Source: Spirochaetia bacterium UBA5763
Lineage (GTDB): Bacteria; Spirochaetota; UBA4802; UBA5550
Length of the DNA: 64,000 nucleotides
Direction of reading: 5' to 3'
Assembly: GCA_002418835.1 (NCBI GenBank)
Contig: DIEX01000031.1
Coordinates: forward strand, 383,773 to 447,772
In this document: positions 34,807 to 43,231 of the stretch, piece by piece
How positions within the stretch are numbered: the stretch's first letter is position 1
Layout: each line of letters starts with the position of its first letter
Program-made: the position numbers and the translations under genes
Notes under the pieces: model-generated
Told to the model about the DNA's origin: nothing
The model's database searches: none
What the model saw: the letters and a program-made list of their open reading frames with translations, nothing else

Positions 34807-36507
34807 ATGGGTGATCTTCTGAAAAAAATATTAGATCAGGTCAAAGAGATATACGGCAAGCTGGATCGCACCAAGCGTATTATAGTTGGAGTTGTCATAG
34901 TTGTCGTTATAATAGCTTTCGGTGCGCTGTTTACAGTTTCAAGTAATGAACCTAATGTCATGCTTTTCGCGGAGCTGGCTTCTGATGATTTCGGGCAGGT
35001 GACAAAAAAGCTGGATGAGATGGGTTATAAATATGAGACATCAGGTACAGCTTCAATTTTTGTCAAACCTGAAGACAGGGCTCTTATAGTAACAAGGCTT
35101 GCCCAGGAGAATTTACTCCCCAAAGGTATTCCGGGTTTCAAACTCTTCGACATATCAAACTGGACAGAAACTGATAGAGAACTTGATGTTAAGTTTATGC
35201 GTGCACTTCGCGGAGAAGTTCAGAGGCATATAGAATCCCTTCAGAATATCGACAAAGCTGATGTTGAGATTGCCATGTCTGAAGATAGTCTCTATTCCGA
35301 TAAAAGCACCCCGTATACTGCCGCAGTAACAGTCCATCTTGCATCGGGATATGATAAGCTCTCAACCAAAGAGATAAAAGGTATCGTACATCTTGTATCA
35401 AGAGCTGTGGGGCCAAGGCTTAAGCCGGAAGATGTAATTGTTACAGACGGCACAGGTAAAATCATCTCCGATTTTGATGACGATTTTGAAAATGAAAAGA
35501 AAGAATATACTATAATTGAAATGCGCCGCAAAATTGAGGAGCAGGCAAGGGTCAGGCTCCTCAAAGAGATTCGTGAAGGTCTTGAGCGTATCTATTCATC
35601 AGACAGGATTCAGATAGTCAGACTCAACATGGAGTTCAACTGGGACAAAATTTCAGAGGAGCAGACTGAGCATACTCCTATTACCATGGTTCCAGATGAT
35701 CCCCGTACCCCTTATTCTGAAAGAAAGATACAGGATTCTCTGACCATTTCTGAAAAAAGTACAAAGGAGAATTTTAAAGGGCACGGCTGGAATCCCGAAG
35801 GGCCCGCAGGAACTGAAGGGAATACTCCTCCGGGATACAAAGCCAGCGATGACCAGTTTGCTCAGTATGACAAACAGGAAGATATTAAAAATCATGCTAT
35901 AAATAAAACCATACGCAACATAGCAAGAGATCCCTATGATATAACACGACTCACTGTTGCCATAGCAATTGACGGCCAGCAGGATCTCCCCAGGAAGCCT
36001 GACGGTGAGTATGACCTTGATCCGGTAAAAAAGCCTGTTCAGCTGCCGCTTGATGTTGAGGAACTGAAAAAAGCTGAAAATATCGTAAAAAAAGCAATCA
36101 ATTTTGATGATGCCAGGGGCGATCAGGTTGCTGTTGAAAACATTATGTTTGACAGGACTGCTTACTGGAATTCAATCCGTGAGGAATATAGAAGAAAAGA
36201 GCAGATTAAGATGCTGCTGCTTGCTTCACTCATAGGAGTTGTAGCTCTCTTCGTCGGTTTTATTCTCTTCAGGGCAATACAGAAAGAGCTGGAGAGGAGA
36301 AGAAGGGCAAGGGAGGAGGCGCTGGCTCTGGAACAGCAGCGTATGCGTGAAGCTGCTCTCAAGGCAGCCGAAGAGGAGGGTATCGATGTTGAACTCTCAC
36401 TTGAAGAACGCGCGCGGCTTGAACTTCAGCAGAGCGCTCTTCAGCTCGCTAAAGAGAGACCTGATGATGTGGCTCAGCTTCTCAGGACATGGCTTGCTGA
36501 AGAATAG
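34807..36507 (+). CDS. fliF: Flagellar MS-ring protein FliF
   Basis: A 566-residue membrane protein that forms the MS ring. The first transmembrane helix is near residues 23-45 ('IIVGVVIVVVIIAFGALF'), the YscJ/FliF ring-building domain is at about 45-225, and the second transmembrane helix is near 465-485. A C-terminal cytoplasmic tail ends 'DDVAQLLRTWLAEE', the FliG-binding motif. The middle has a hydrophilic insert (about residues 285-365, Pro/Gly/Asp-rich) between ring and second helix. GGAGG lies nine bases before the ATG. It begins a new transcription segment with its own promoter. Confidence 0.95.
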   Translation: MGDLLKKILDQVKEIYGKLDRTKRIIVGVVIVVVIIAFGALFTVSSNEPNVMLFAELASDDFGQVTKKLDEMGYKYETSGTASIFVKPEDRALIVTRLAQENLLPKGIPGFKLFDISNWTETDRELDVKFMRALRGEVQRHIESLQNIDKADVEIAMSEDSLYSDKSTPYTAAVTVHLASGYDKLSTKEIKGIVHLVSRAVGPRLKPEDVIVTDGTGKIISDFDDDFENEKKEYTIIEMRRKIEEQARVRLLKEIREGLERIYSSDRIQIVRLNMEFNWDKISEEQTEHTPITMVPDDPRTPYSERKIQDSLTISEKSTKENFKGHGWNPEGPAGTEGNTPPGYKASDDQFAQYDKQEDIKNHAINKTIRNIARDPYDITRLTVAIAIDGQQDLPRKPDGEYDLDPVKKPVQLPLDVEELKKAENIVKKAINFDDARGDQVAVENIMFDRTAYWNSIREEYRRKEQIKMLLLASLIGVVALFVGFILFRAIQKELERRRRAREEALALEQQRMREAALKAAEEEGIDVELSLEERARLELQQSALQLAKERPDDVAQLLRTWLAEE

Positions 36508-36517
36508 TTTTTTTAAT

Positions 36518-36546
36518 TTGACATTTGTTGGGAAACTGTCGATAAT
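36518..36546 (+). promoter_or_regulatory. Internal promoter upstream of fliG
   Basis: TTGACA (36518-36523), exactly 17 bases, then GATAAT (36541-36546), begins ten bases after the fliF stop. This is one mismatch from full sigma70 consensus. A start near 36553 would give a 60-base leader containing the hairpin at 36565-36581. Confidence 0.65.
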
Positions 36547-36564
36547 ATTAATATATAATTTTAA

Positions 36565-36581
36565 TGCCGATTCTATCGGCA
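36565..36581 (+). promoter_or_regulatory. Hairpin in the fliG leader
   Basis: TGCCGAT-TCT-ATCGGCA is a perfect 7-bp stem with a 3-base loop, 35 bases upstream of the fliG ATG and inside the RNA expected from the promoter at 36518. It has no T-tract; a role in mRNA stability or translation control is possible. Confidence 0.45.
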
Positions 36582-36615
36582 AAACTTTTCTGTATCGGTG
36601 TTGCGGGGTTAATTA

Positions 36616-37632
36616 ATGCATCAGTCCAAGAAATCCCAGTTAACGGGTAGGCAGAAGGCTGCCATCTTTCTTGTCTCTCTCGGTTCGGATGTCTCATCCG
36701 AGATATTCAAACATCTACGTGAGGATGAGATTGAGCAGCTTACATTTGAAATAGCCAGACTCGACAAGATAGAGCCTGACGATAAAGACAGGGTTCTGCA
36801 GGAGTTCCAGGAAATGATGATGGCCCAGGAGTTTATCTCCCAGGGTGGTATAGATTATGCCCGTGATGTTCTTGAACGGGCCCTTGGAACACAGAAAGCT
36901 ATTGATATTGTAAACAGGCTGACCTCATCTCTACAGGTGAGGCCTTTCGATTTTATACGGAGAACTGACCCGAGTCACCTTTTAAACTTCATACAGGGTG
37001 AACACCCGCAGACAATAGCTCTTATTCTTGCTTATCTGGATCCGCAGAAGGCTGCGATGATACTCGCTGAGCTTCCGCACAACGTACAGGCTGACGTTGC
37101 AAGAAGGATCGCAGAAATGAAACGTACTTCACCTGATGTTCTCCGTGAAGTTGAACGGGTTCTTGAAAGAAAACTTTCCACTCTTGCAAGTGAGGATTTT
37201 ACACAGGCCGGCGGTATAGACACAGTTGTTGAGATTCTAAACAATGTTGACCGTGGTACTGAGAAAATTATTATAGAAGCTCTTGAAGAGGAGGACCCCG
37301 AGCTTGCTGAAGAGATCAAAAAGAGAATGTTCGTATTCGAAGATATCGTGCTTCTTGACGACAGATCTATTCAGAAAGTTCTCCGTGAGGTCGACACTCA
37401 GGAACTCGCAAAGGCGCTTAAAGGTGTTGATGCCGAGGTTCAGGAGAAAATATTCAGAAACATGTCAAAACGTGCCGCACAGCTGCTCCGCGAGGATATG
37501 GACTTCATGGGGCCGATAAGGCTCCGTGATGTTGAGGAGTCGCAGCAGAAGATTGTTAACATAATAAGAAAACTTGAAGACGCCGGCGATATCGTAGTCG
37601 CGAGAGCGGGTGAGGAGGAACTCGTTGTCTAA
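36616..37632 (+). CDS. fliG: Flagellar motor switch protein FliG
   Basis: A 338-residue cytoplasmic protein of the motor C-ring. N-terminal FliF-binding domain starts 'LTGRQKAAIFLVSLGSDVSS'. The middle domain contains the EHPQT motif in 'FIQGEHPQTIALILAYLDP', used for FliM contact. The C-terminal torque helix region contains 'MSKRAAQLLREDMDFMGPIR', with the charged residues that interact with the stator. A second FliG, as in some spirochaetes, is not in this window. Its end overlaps the fliH start, so translation is coupled. Confidence 0.96.
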   Translation: MHQSKKSQLTGRQKAAIFLVSLGSDVSSEIFKHLREDEIEQLTFEIARLDKIEPDDKDRVLQEFQEMMMAQEFISQGGIDYARDVLERALGTQKAIDIVNRLTSSLQVRPFDFIRRTDPSHLLNFIQGEHPQTIALILAYLDPQKAAMILAELPHNVQADVARRIAEMKRTSPDVLREVERVLERKLSTLASEDFTQAGGIDTVVEILNNVDRGTEKIIIEALEEEDPELAEEIKKRMFVFEDIVLLDDRSIQKVLREVDTQELAKALKGVDAEVQEKIFRNMSKRAAQLLREDMDFMGPIRLRDVEESQQKIVNIIRKLEDAGDIVVARAGEEELVV

Positions 37633-38551
37633 ACTTGTATTTAAACCGGGTGAAGTACAACATGCCACTGTTGTTAAACAGGTGGATCTCCCTGCAAAAT
37701 ATCAGAAGAACCTCATAGATACAGACGAGTATCATGAGTTTGAGATGGATGAAGAGGGTAACCCTATTGATGTATATCAGGGTCCATCTATTGAGGAGAT
37801 GGAGGCTGAGCTTGAGCGTTACCGTCGGGAGACTGAAGAGGAAGTACGGCAGATGCTTGAACAGGCAAGAGCCCGTGCTGCAAAGATTGAAGAGGATGGA
37901 AAATCTTCAGCTTTTACTGAACTTGAGAAAGTCCGTGAACAGATAAAAATTGAAAAAGAGAGGCATCGTTCAGAAGCTGAACGCGAGATTGAACGAAGCA
38001 AATTTGAAGCTGAAAAGATTATTCTGGAAGCTGAAAAGAAGGTCTCTGAAATTGAACATGATGCTTATATGAAGGGTCATGAGGCGGGCCGTGAAGAGGG
38101 ATATAAGGAAGGTCAGGCCGAGGTAATGCGTCTCATTGACAGGCTCGGTACAATTGTATCTACCGCTGTTGACATTAGAGATGATATTATCAAATCCTCT
38201 GAAAAGCTGATGACAGAGATGATACTGATGATTGCACGTAAGGTAATCAAAGATGAGATTGTGGAACGTCGTGAGGTGGTAATAAACAACATCAAGGAAT
38301 CTATCAAACGTGTTAAAGATAGAGATCGAATTGATATCAGGGTTAACTTTGCTGACCTTGATATGACAACAGCTCATAAAGATGAGCTGATAAAGATGAT
38401 GGAATCACTTAAGAAAGTTAATATATATGAAGATTCACGGGTTGAACGTGGTGGTTGTATTATCGAAACTGATGTTGGAGCTATTGACGCAAGAATTTCA
38501 ACACAGCTTGATGCAATTGAAGAAGCAATCAGGAATACAAGTACCATGTAA
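37625..38551 (+). CDS. fliH: Flagellar export ATPase regulator FliH
   Basis: FliH tethers and regulates the export ATPase FliI. This 308-residue protein is mostly a Glu/Lys/Arg-rich coiled coil (about residues 60-170). It includes the G-rich heptad region 'AYMKGHEAGREEGYKEGQAE', typical of FliH/YscL, followed by the C-terminal FliI-binding domain. The longest frame uses a GTG at 37610; I prefer TTG at 37625. That start has GAGGAGG six to seven bases upstream, overlaps the fliG stop by 8 bases, and gives the N-terminus MSKLVFKPGEV, which matches spirochaete FliH proteins. Confidence 0.9.
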   Translation: MSKLVFKPGEVQHATVVKQVDLPAKYQKNLIDTDEYHEFEMDEEGNPIDVYQGPSIEEMEAELERYRRETEEEVRQMLEQARARAAKIEEDGKSSAFTELEKVREQIKIEKERHRSEAEREIERSKFEAEKIILEAEKKVSEIEHDAYMKGHEAGREEGYKEGQAEVMRLIDRLGTIVSTAVDIRDDIIKSSEKLMTEMILMIARKVIKDEIVERREVVINNIKESIKRVKDRDRIDIRVNFADLDMTTAHKDELIKMMESLKKVNIYEDSRVERGGCIIETDVGAIDARISTQLDAIEEAIRNTSTM

Positions 38552-38554
38552 AAG

Positions 38555-38582
38555 AAATACCGGATCACTAATCCGGTATTTT
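38555..38582 (+). terminator. Hairpin with short T-tail between fliH and fliI
   Basis: AAATACCGGAT-CACTA-ATCCGGTATTT gives an 11-bp perfect stem (38555-38565 and 38571-38581). Only T38582 follows the three T's already inside the stem, before GAACAG. As an intrinsic terminator it is weak; partial termination or mRNA processing inside the operon is more likely. Confidence 0.5.
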
Positions 38583-38606
38583 GAACAGTTTTGAGGAGAC
38601 ATAATA

Positions 38607-40010
38607 TTGATAAATATACTTCCACATGAAAAAGTTGATATATTAACCAAGTATAAGGAGATTATCGACGAAGTTGAAGTAATTAAATTTACCGGTCATG
38701 TGGAGCGGATTATCGGTCTCACAATTGAATCAGTGGGTCCTGCTGTTAAATATGGAGATCTCTGCAAAATAAAAACCGGAGAGAGTCAGTATCTATATAC
38801 TGAGGTTGTAGGATTCAATAGAAACAGGGTCATATTGATGCCCATTGGTGAAATGAAGGGTGTAGTCCCAGGGGCAGAGGTTTATGCTGTTGGTACATCA
38901 CTCATGGTCCCTGTCGGGAAAGAACTCCTGGGGCGTGTTATTTCAGGTATAGGGAAACCCATTGATGGCAAAGGGGAGATTTTCGCAAGGACTAAATATC
39001 CTGTTGAAGGTAAAGAAATTAATCCTCTTAACAGAACTGTTATAACTGAGCCTTTATCAGTAGGTGTGCGCGCTATAGACGGGCTTATTACTGTGGGCAG
39101 AGGTCAGAGAATCGGAATTTTTTCCGGATCGGGTGTGGGTAAATCCACGTTACTCGGAATGATATCAAGATACACAGACGCTGATGTAAACGTAATTGCT
39201 CTTATAGGTGAGCGTGGAAGAGAGGTTAAAGATTTTGTTGAGAAAGAACTCGGGCCTGAAGGCCTTAAACGTTCAATTGTAATTGTTGCTACTTCCGATC
39301 AGCCACCTATGTTGCGGCTGCGCGGCGCTTTTCTTGCTCATGCCATAGCTGAATACTTTCGTGACCAGGGCATGGCTGTTAACCTGCTTCTCGATTCTAT
39401 TACCCGTTTTGCCATGGCTCAGCGGGAAGTCGGACTTGCTGCCGGAGAACCATCAGCTACACGCGGATATCCGCCATCTGTTTTTTCTTTGATGCCGCGG
39501 CTTCTTGAGCGTGCCGGTACAAGTATGACAGGCGGGAGTATCACAGGGTTCTATACTGTACTTGTTGAAGGTGATGATATGAATGAGCCTATTGCTGATG
39601 CCGCAAGGGGAATTCTCGATGGTCATATCGTGCTTGACCGTAAATTTGCGAATAAAGGGCATTATCCGGCTGTAAATGTACTGGCGTCAATCTCCAGGTG
39701 TATGAAGGATGTTGTGGATGACAGACATATGCAGGCTGCTCTTAAATTCAGGGAACTCCTTGCGGCTTATACTGATGCTGAAGATCTGATAAATCTCGGG
39801 GGATATGTACGGGGCGCAAATGCCGTTGTTGACCGTGCCATAAGTATGATAAACAGCATGAATGATTTTCTTAAGCAGGGGATTTATGAAAAAGATAATC
39901 TTCAGGGAATAAGAGAAAAAATTATATCCATGATGATACCGGAAGAGAAAAAAATGCGAACAGTCCAGCAGCAGGCTAAAACGCCCTTATTTGCTCAGGT
40001 TATAAGGTAA
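38607..40010 (+). CDS. fliI: Flagellum-specific export ATPase FliI
   Basis: A 467-residue ATPase of the flagellar type III export gate. Walker A GSGVGKST is at residues 174-181, 'VIALIGERGREVKDFVEKEL' follows, and the Walker B region is 'NLLLDSITRFAMAQREV'. The conserved FliI stretch 'AGEPSATRGYPPSVFSLMPR' is present. The start is a TTG with GAGGAGA about eight bases upstream; no ATG or GTG gives a better start without losing the conserved N-terminal beta-barrel. It is a homologue of F1 beta subunits but the context is unambiguous. Confidence 0.95.
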   Translation: MINILPHEKVDILTKYKEIIDEVEVIKFTGHVERIIGLTIESVGPAVKYGDLCKIKTGESQYLYTEVVGFNRNRVILMPIGEMKGVVPGAEVYAVGTSLMVPVGKELLGRVISGIGKPIDGKGEIFARTKYPVEGKEINPLNRTVITEPLSVGVRAIDGLITVGRGQRIGIFSGSGVGKSTLLGMISRYTDADVNVIALIGERGREVKDFVEKELGPEGLKRSIVIVATSDQPPMLRLRGAFLAHAIAEYFRDQGMAVNLLLDSITRFAMAQREVGLAAGEPSATRGYPPSVFSLMPRLLERAGTSMTGGSITGFYTVLVEGDDMNEPIADAARGILDGHIVLDRKFANKGHYPAVNVLASISRCMKDVVDDRHMQAALKFRELLAAYTDAEDLINLGGYVRGANAVVDRAISMINSMNDFLKQGIYEKDNLQGIREKIISMMIPEEKKMRTVQQQAKTPLFAQVIR

Positions 40011-40017
40011 TTGAAAT

Positions 40018-40467
40018 ATGAAGAAGTTCCAGTTCAGACTTCAGAAGCTTCTTGATATAAGAGAAGCTCGTGAAAATGAAATTAAAAATGAACTCATGAA
40101 AGTGCTGGCTCTCCAGAATAAAGAACGGGTTTATCAGGAAGAACTACGAAATAAGATCCGGCACTATGAATCAGGTTACCGGGAGATGCAGAAGAAGGGT
40201 GGTCTTATACCGGAAGATGCTCTTGCGGTTATGCGATTCGCAGATATTTCCCGCAGGGCAATAGATGAAGCAGAGCGTAGAATTGAAAAGCTCGAACCTG
40301 AAGCGCAGAAAATAAGAGAAAGACTGATAAGTGCGTCCAGGGATAAAAAAATTGTTGAGAAACTTAAAGAAAGAAAGCTTGAAGAATATAATTACGAATT
40401 CAACAAAGAGATCGCCAAGGAAAATGACGATATGAATCAGAAGATATATCATAAAAAGTTAATGTGA
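40018..40467 (+). CDS. fliJ: Flagellar export chaperone FliJ
   Basis: A 149-residue, almost fully helical coiled-coil protein. It starts MKKFQFRLQKLLDIREAREN, the usual FliJ N-terminus, and continues with long Lys/Glu-rich helices. FliJ sits in the centre of the FliI hexamer and helps link it to FlhA. It begins 7 bases after fliI, with AGG upstream partly in the fliI stop region. Identification rests on the N-terminal pattern, coiled-coil composition and position. Confidence 0.88.
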   Translation: MKKFQFRLQKLLDIREARENEIKNELMKVLALQNKERVYQEELRNKIRHYESGYREMQKKGGLIPEDALAVMRFADISRRAIDEAERRIEKLEPEAQKIRERLISASRDKKIVEKLKERKLEEYNYEFNKEIAKENDDMNQKIYHKKLM

Positions 40468-40477
40468 GGTTGTTTTT

Positions 40478-41068
40478 ATGATTGATGATATGCATAATGT
40501 TATGGCGCGAATAAATGAGATCAAAGGACGATTTGGTCTTAACAGGAAAACACAGGAAAAGGTGCCTGTTAATGAACCTGTATCAGGCCAGACATTCGGA
40601 CAGATGACAGATAGTGCTATTGATATTATGAAAAAAGATCTTAATATAGATCCCGATGCTGATTTAACAAAGAATGATATTGATAGAATTGTTAATTACT
40701 ATGCGTCCAAAAAAAATATACCAGCAGGCCTTATCCGATCAGTAATAAAAGCTGAATCGGATTATAATGTTAATGCGATGTCTCCCAAGGGGGCAATGGG
40801 CCTTATGCAATTAATGCCCGAAACTGCAATGGGGCTTGGTATTGAGAACCCTTTTGATCCGGAACAGAATATAAAAGGAGGTGTCACTCTTCTGAAAGAC
40901 CTCCTGGATAATTACAAAGGTGATTATCGTCTGGCTCTTGCTGCTTATAATGCCGGTAAAGGGAATGTTGATAGGGCAGGTGGAGTTCCGGATTTTAAAG
41001 AAACAAAAGATTATGTGCGTAAAGTTATAGATTTTTATGTTTCAGATGAAGGTAAAGTAACTAAATAA
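40478..41068 (+). CDS. SLT-type lytic transglycosylase of the flagellar operon
   Basis: A 196-residue protein. The N-terminal 70 residues are variable. The C-terminal domain is an SLT goose-lysozyme-like fold with the catalytic Glu93 in 'SVIKAESDYNVNAMSPKGAM', the 'GLMQLMPETA' motif and 'LALAAYNAGKGNVDR'. It cleaves peptidoglycan. There is no signal peptide or membrane helix, so it would have to reach the periplasm through the flagellar export apparatus, as for FlgJ, or act differently. It lies between fliJ and the collar protein gene and probably opens the wall for rod growth (inference). Confidence 0.85.
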   Translation: MIDDMHNVMARINEIKGRFGLNRKTQEKVPVNEPVSGQTFGQMTDSAIDIMKKDLNIDPDADLTKNDIDRIVNYYASKKNIPAGLIRSVIKAESDYNVNAMSPKGAMGLMQLMPETAMGLGIENPFDPEQNIKGGVTLLKDLLDNYKGDYRLALAAYNAGKGNVDRAGGVPDFKETKDYVRKVIDFYVSDEGKVTK

Positions 41069-41087
41069 TTTCGTGGAGTGGTAACTC

Positions 41088-41681
41088 ATGGCTGTTTCTG
41101 ATAAGTCTAAGATAATTTATCTGTTAATACTGATTATCTTTCTTGCCGGTCTTGGAATATTCTGGCTTGATTATATTAATCTTATTGATCTAACAAAATA
41201 TAAAAGAGCTTTTCAGGGGGAGCCAGCGCTCGTTGTTGATGCATCCGGCGATGAACCTTCATTAGTAGAAAAAGAGGAATTTGAAAAAGAAAAAGATAAA
41301 ATTCTGGAGAGGATTGAGGATCTTGACAAAAGAGAGGCTCTTATTGCAGAACGGGAAAAAGACCTCGAATCTGAAAAAGACAAACTTGATCAGGTGAGAA
41401 ACGGTCTTGAACTTGAAAAGAAAAAACTGGAAGATGAAAGGAAGAGGGATTCTGGTTACAGAAAGAATGTACAGGTTCTTGCTAATAAAATGTCAAATAT
41501 GCCGCCTGAAGAATCAGTGAAAATTATGGTTAACTGGGATGATCCCCTTATTATAGATGTTCTAAGACAGATGGATGCAGATTCCGCAGCAGCAGGCAGA
41601 ATGAGTATTACAGCATATCTTATTACACTTTTTCCGAAAGAAAAAGCGAGCCGTATAATGTATTTAATGACTCAACTTTAG
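41088..41681 (+). CDS. flbB: Periplasmic-flagellum collar protein FlbB-like (MotE family)
   Basis: A 197-residue protein with one N-terminal transmembrane helix (about residues 10-28), a long Glu/Lys coiled coil (about 60-125: 'EKEKDKILERIEDLDKREAL') and a C-terminal MgtE-N/MotE-like helical part 'VQVLANKMSNMPPEESVKIM'. In Borrelia, FlbB (BB0286) is encoded at the same place, after fliJ, and forms the base of the collar needed for stator and collar assembly. Position, length and architecture support homology; direct sequence comparison has not been made. It is the last gene of the operon and faces engB. Confidence 0.72.
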   Translation: MAVSDKSKIIYLLILIIFLAGLGIFWLDYINLIDLTKYKRAFQGEPALVVDASGDEPSLVEKEEFEKEKDKILERIEDLDKREALIAEREKDLESEKDKLDQVRNGLELEKKKLEDERKRDSGYRKNVQVLANKMSNMPPEESVKIMVNWDDPLIIDVLRQMDADSAAAGRMSITAYLITLFPKEKASRIMYLMTQL

Positions 41682-41693
41682 GATATAGAATCA

Positions 41694-42272
41694 TCAGGAA
41701 AAATCATCAATCAGGGAGAGGAGTTCCTTTCTGCCAGTGTTTGTTTTCGCTGATGTTATAAATATTGATTCTTTACCAATTTCAAGCGTATTACTTATCT
41801 CATTAATGCTCTTTGCAAGTTCATTTTTAGAGAGCTTGTCACATTTTGTGAGAGTAATTGCAACAGGAATTTTTTTATCTATCAATAGACTTATTAGATC
41901 GTGTTCGTAATCTCCGGGTGTTCTTCTCGCATCAACCAGAACAAACGCCAGCTTCAGATTTTCCCTTGAGTTAATATATTCTTTGATCATCGGCATAAAT
42001 TTCTTTTTTAAACTTATTGGAAGTTTCGCGTACCCTATTCCGGGGAGATCCGCAAAAGATCGATTGTCATTAACAATAAAAAAATTAATTGTCTGAGTAA
42101 CTCCCGGTCTAGCCCCTGTTTTAACCAGACCTTTCTGACCCAAAAGCATATTTAGTAAAGAGGATTTACCCACATTAGATCTTCCAAAAAAAGCAAATTC
42201 CGGATGAGAAAAAGATGGGTATTGAGAACTTTTTACACAGCTTGTAAGGTAATATGCTTTTTTTATGTTCAT
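41694..42272 (-). CDS. engB: Ribosome biogenesis GTPase YihA/YsxC (EngB)
   Basis: A 192-residue TRAFAC-class GTPase needed for large ribosomal subunit assembly. Visible motifs are G1 GRSNVGKSSLLN (about residues 31-42), the switch I Thr region 'RPGVTQTINFF', G3 DLPGIGYA, G4 TKCDK and G5 'ITSAKTNTGR'. Length is standard. It starts within the rimI stop codon (ATGA), so the two are translationally coupled. It is convergent with the flagellar operon and no terminator separates them. Confidence 0.95.
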   Translation of the reverse strand: MNIKKAYYLTSCVKSSQYPSFSHPEFAFFGRSNVGKSSLLNMLLGQKGLVKTGARPGVTQTINFFIVNDNRSFADLPGIGYAKLPISLKKKFMPMIKEYINSRENLKLAFVLVDARRTPGDYEHDLISLLIDKKIPVAITLTKCDKLSKNELAKSINEISNTLEIGKESIFITSAKTNTGRKELLSLIDDFS

Positions 42273-42706
42273 GTTAATTTTTTCTCCATCAGTATGGCAT
42301 CATCATCACCATAATACTTTTTCCGTAATCCTGTTGCGGTAAATCCATAGGATTCATAAAAACTTAAAGCTTCTGAATTACTTTTTCGTACTTCTATATA
42401 TATAGCTGATATTATTTCAGGGCCGCTATTATTTATTAGATAATCCAGCATCATTCTGCCAAAGCCTTTTCTTCTGAAATTTTTTTTAACTGCAATACTG
42501 TTGATCTGCAATTCACCGGCAATAAGCCAGGCAATAGTGTAACCGGCAATTATACCTGATTGTTCAGCTACTATGAAACTGGAAAAAACTCTTCCGAGCT
42601 CTTCTGCAAATTGATTATATGTCCAGGAGTTTATACTTTCAGCTTCAATTTCACAGATTTGTGGCAGATCTGTGAATACTGCTTTTCTGATAATGGTGTT
42701 ATCCAT
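42269..42706 (-). CDS. rimI: Ribosomal protein S18-alanine N-acetyltransferase RimI-like
   Basis: A 145-residue GNAT acetyltransferase. The N-terminal 'IRKAVFTDLPQICEIEAES' and the acetyl-CoA loop 'NFRRKGFGRMMLDYLI' (RxxGxG/A-type: R-R-K-G-F-G) match the RimI group. The 'IYIEVRKSNSEALSFYESYG' stretch is very characteristic of it. RimI acetylates the N-terminal Ala of S18. The longest frame uses a TTG (42712); the ATG at 42706 is preferred. In many bacteria rimI is linked to tsaB/tsaD; here it is coupled to engB. Confidence 0.83.
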   Translation of the reverse strand: MDNTIIRKAVFTDLPQICEIEAESINSWTYNQFAEELGRVFSSFIVAEQSGIIAGYTIAWLIAGELQINSIAVKKNFRRKGFGRMMLDYLINNSGPEIISAIYIEVRKSNSEALSFYESYGFTATGLRKKYYGDDDAILMEKKLT

Positions 42707-42739
42707 AAGCAATTTTTTTTAAATGTGTTATTTTAGCAA

Positions 42740-43231
42740 CTATTTTAATCTATTTTCAAGAAAGCAAACTTCAAATTTAAGGTGAGGGAAATATTTAACA
42801 GATATCCCGATGTAGCCATTCTGCTGATACCATTTTTTTAAAGTAATATTCTGATTCATTATACCTATAGAAATTTTTTCAGCATTATTATTTTTACAAT
42901 ATGTTTCGGCAAAGTTGAGTATTGATGTTCCAATGCCGCGATGTCTATATTCCGGGAGTACACAGACTCTTTCAAGGTAAAAAGTTCCATGTACAGTTGC
43001 ACGTTCAAGCGCAAAAAAGCCACATGGAATTTCATTTATATATACCCCAAAACATTCAGATTGTGAAGCGATTTTTTTTAAATTCTCAACAGTTGTAAAG
43101 GCGGGATTTGTTGGAGAATTTTCATCGGTGAGATTATATTGATCAGCAACAGTTCTGAAGGAATTTTTTATTATATCTGTAAAAGAGTAAAGTGTTTCTA
43201 AATCAACAATCTTAACAATTGATGACTGCAT
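42740..43231 (-). CDS. GNAT-family N-acetyltransferase
   Basis: A 163-residue acetyltransferase of unknown substrate. The acetyl-CoA binding motif is 'PEYRHRGIGTSILNFAETYC' (R-x-x-G-x-G), followed by 'ISIGIMNQNITLKKWYQQNG', the usual last strand-helix. The N-terminal 70 residues form the substrate half and are less conserved. Its ATG follows the receiver gene's TAA without any intervening base, so the two are almost certainly translated in tandem. The proximity to rimI may just be coincidence. The substrate could be a small molecule or protein. Confidence 0.8.
   Translation of the reverse strand: MQSSIVKIVDLETLYSFTDIIKNSFRTVADQYNLTDENSPTNPAFTTVENLKKIASQSECFGVYINEIPCGFFALERATVHGTFYLERVCVLPEYRHRGIGTSILNFAETYCKNNNAEKISIGIMNQNITLKKWYQQNGYIGISVKYFPHLKFEVCFLENRLK

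Noticed and set aside
34802..34822. Upstream ATG five bases before fliF
   Set aside because: It is out of frame and reaches a stop after six codons; the in-frame ATG at 34807 gives the full FliF.
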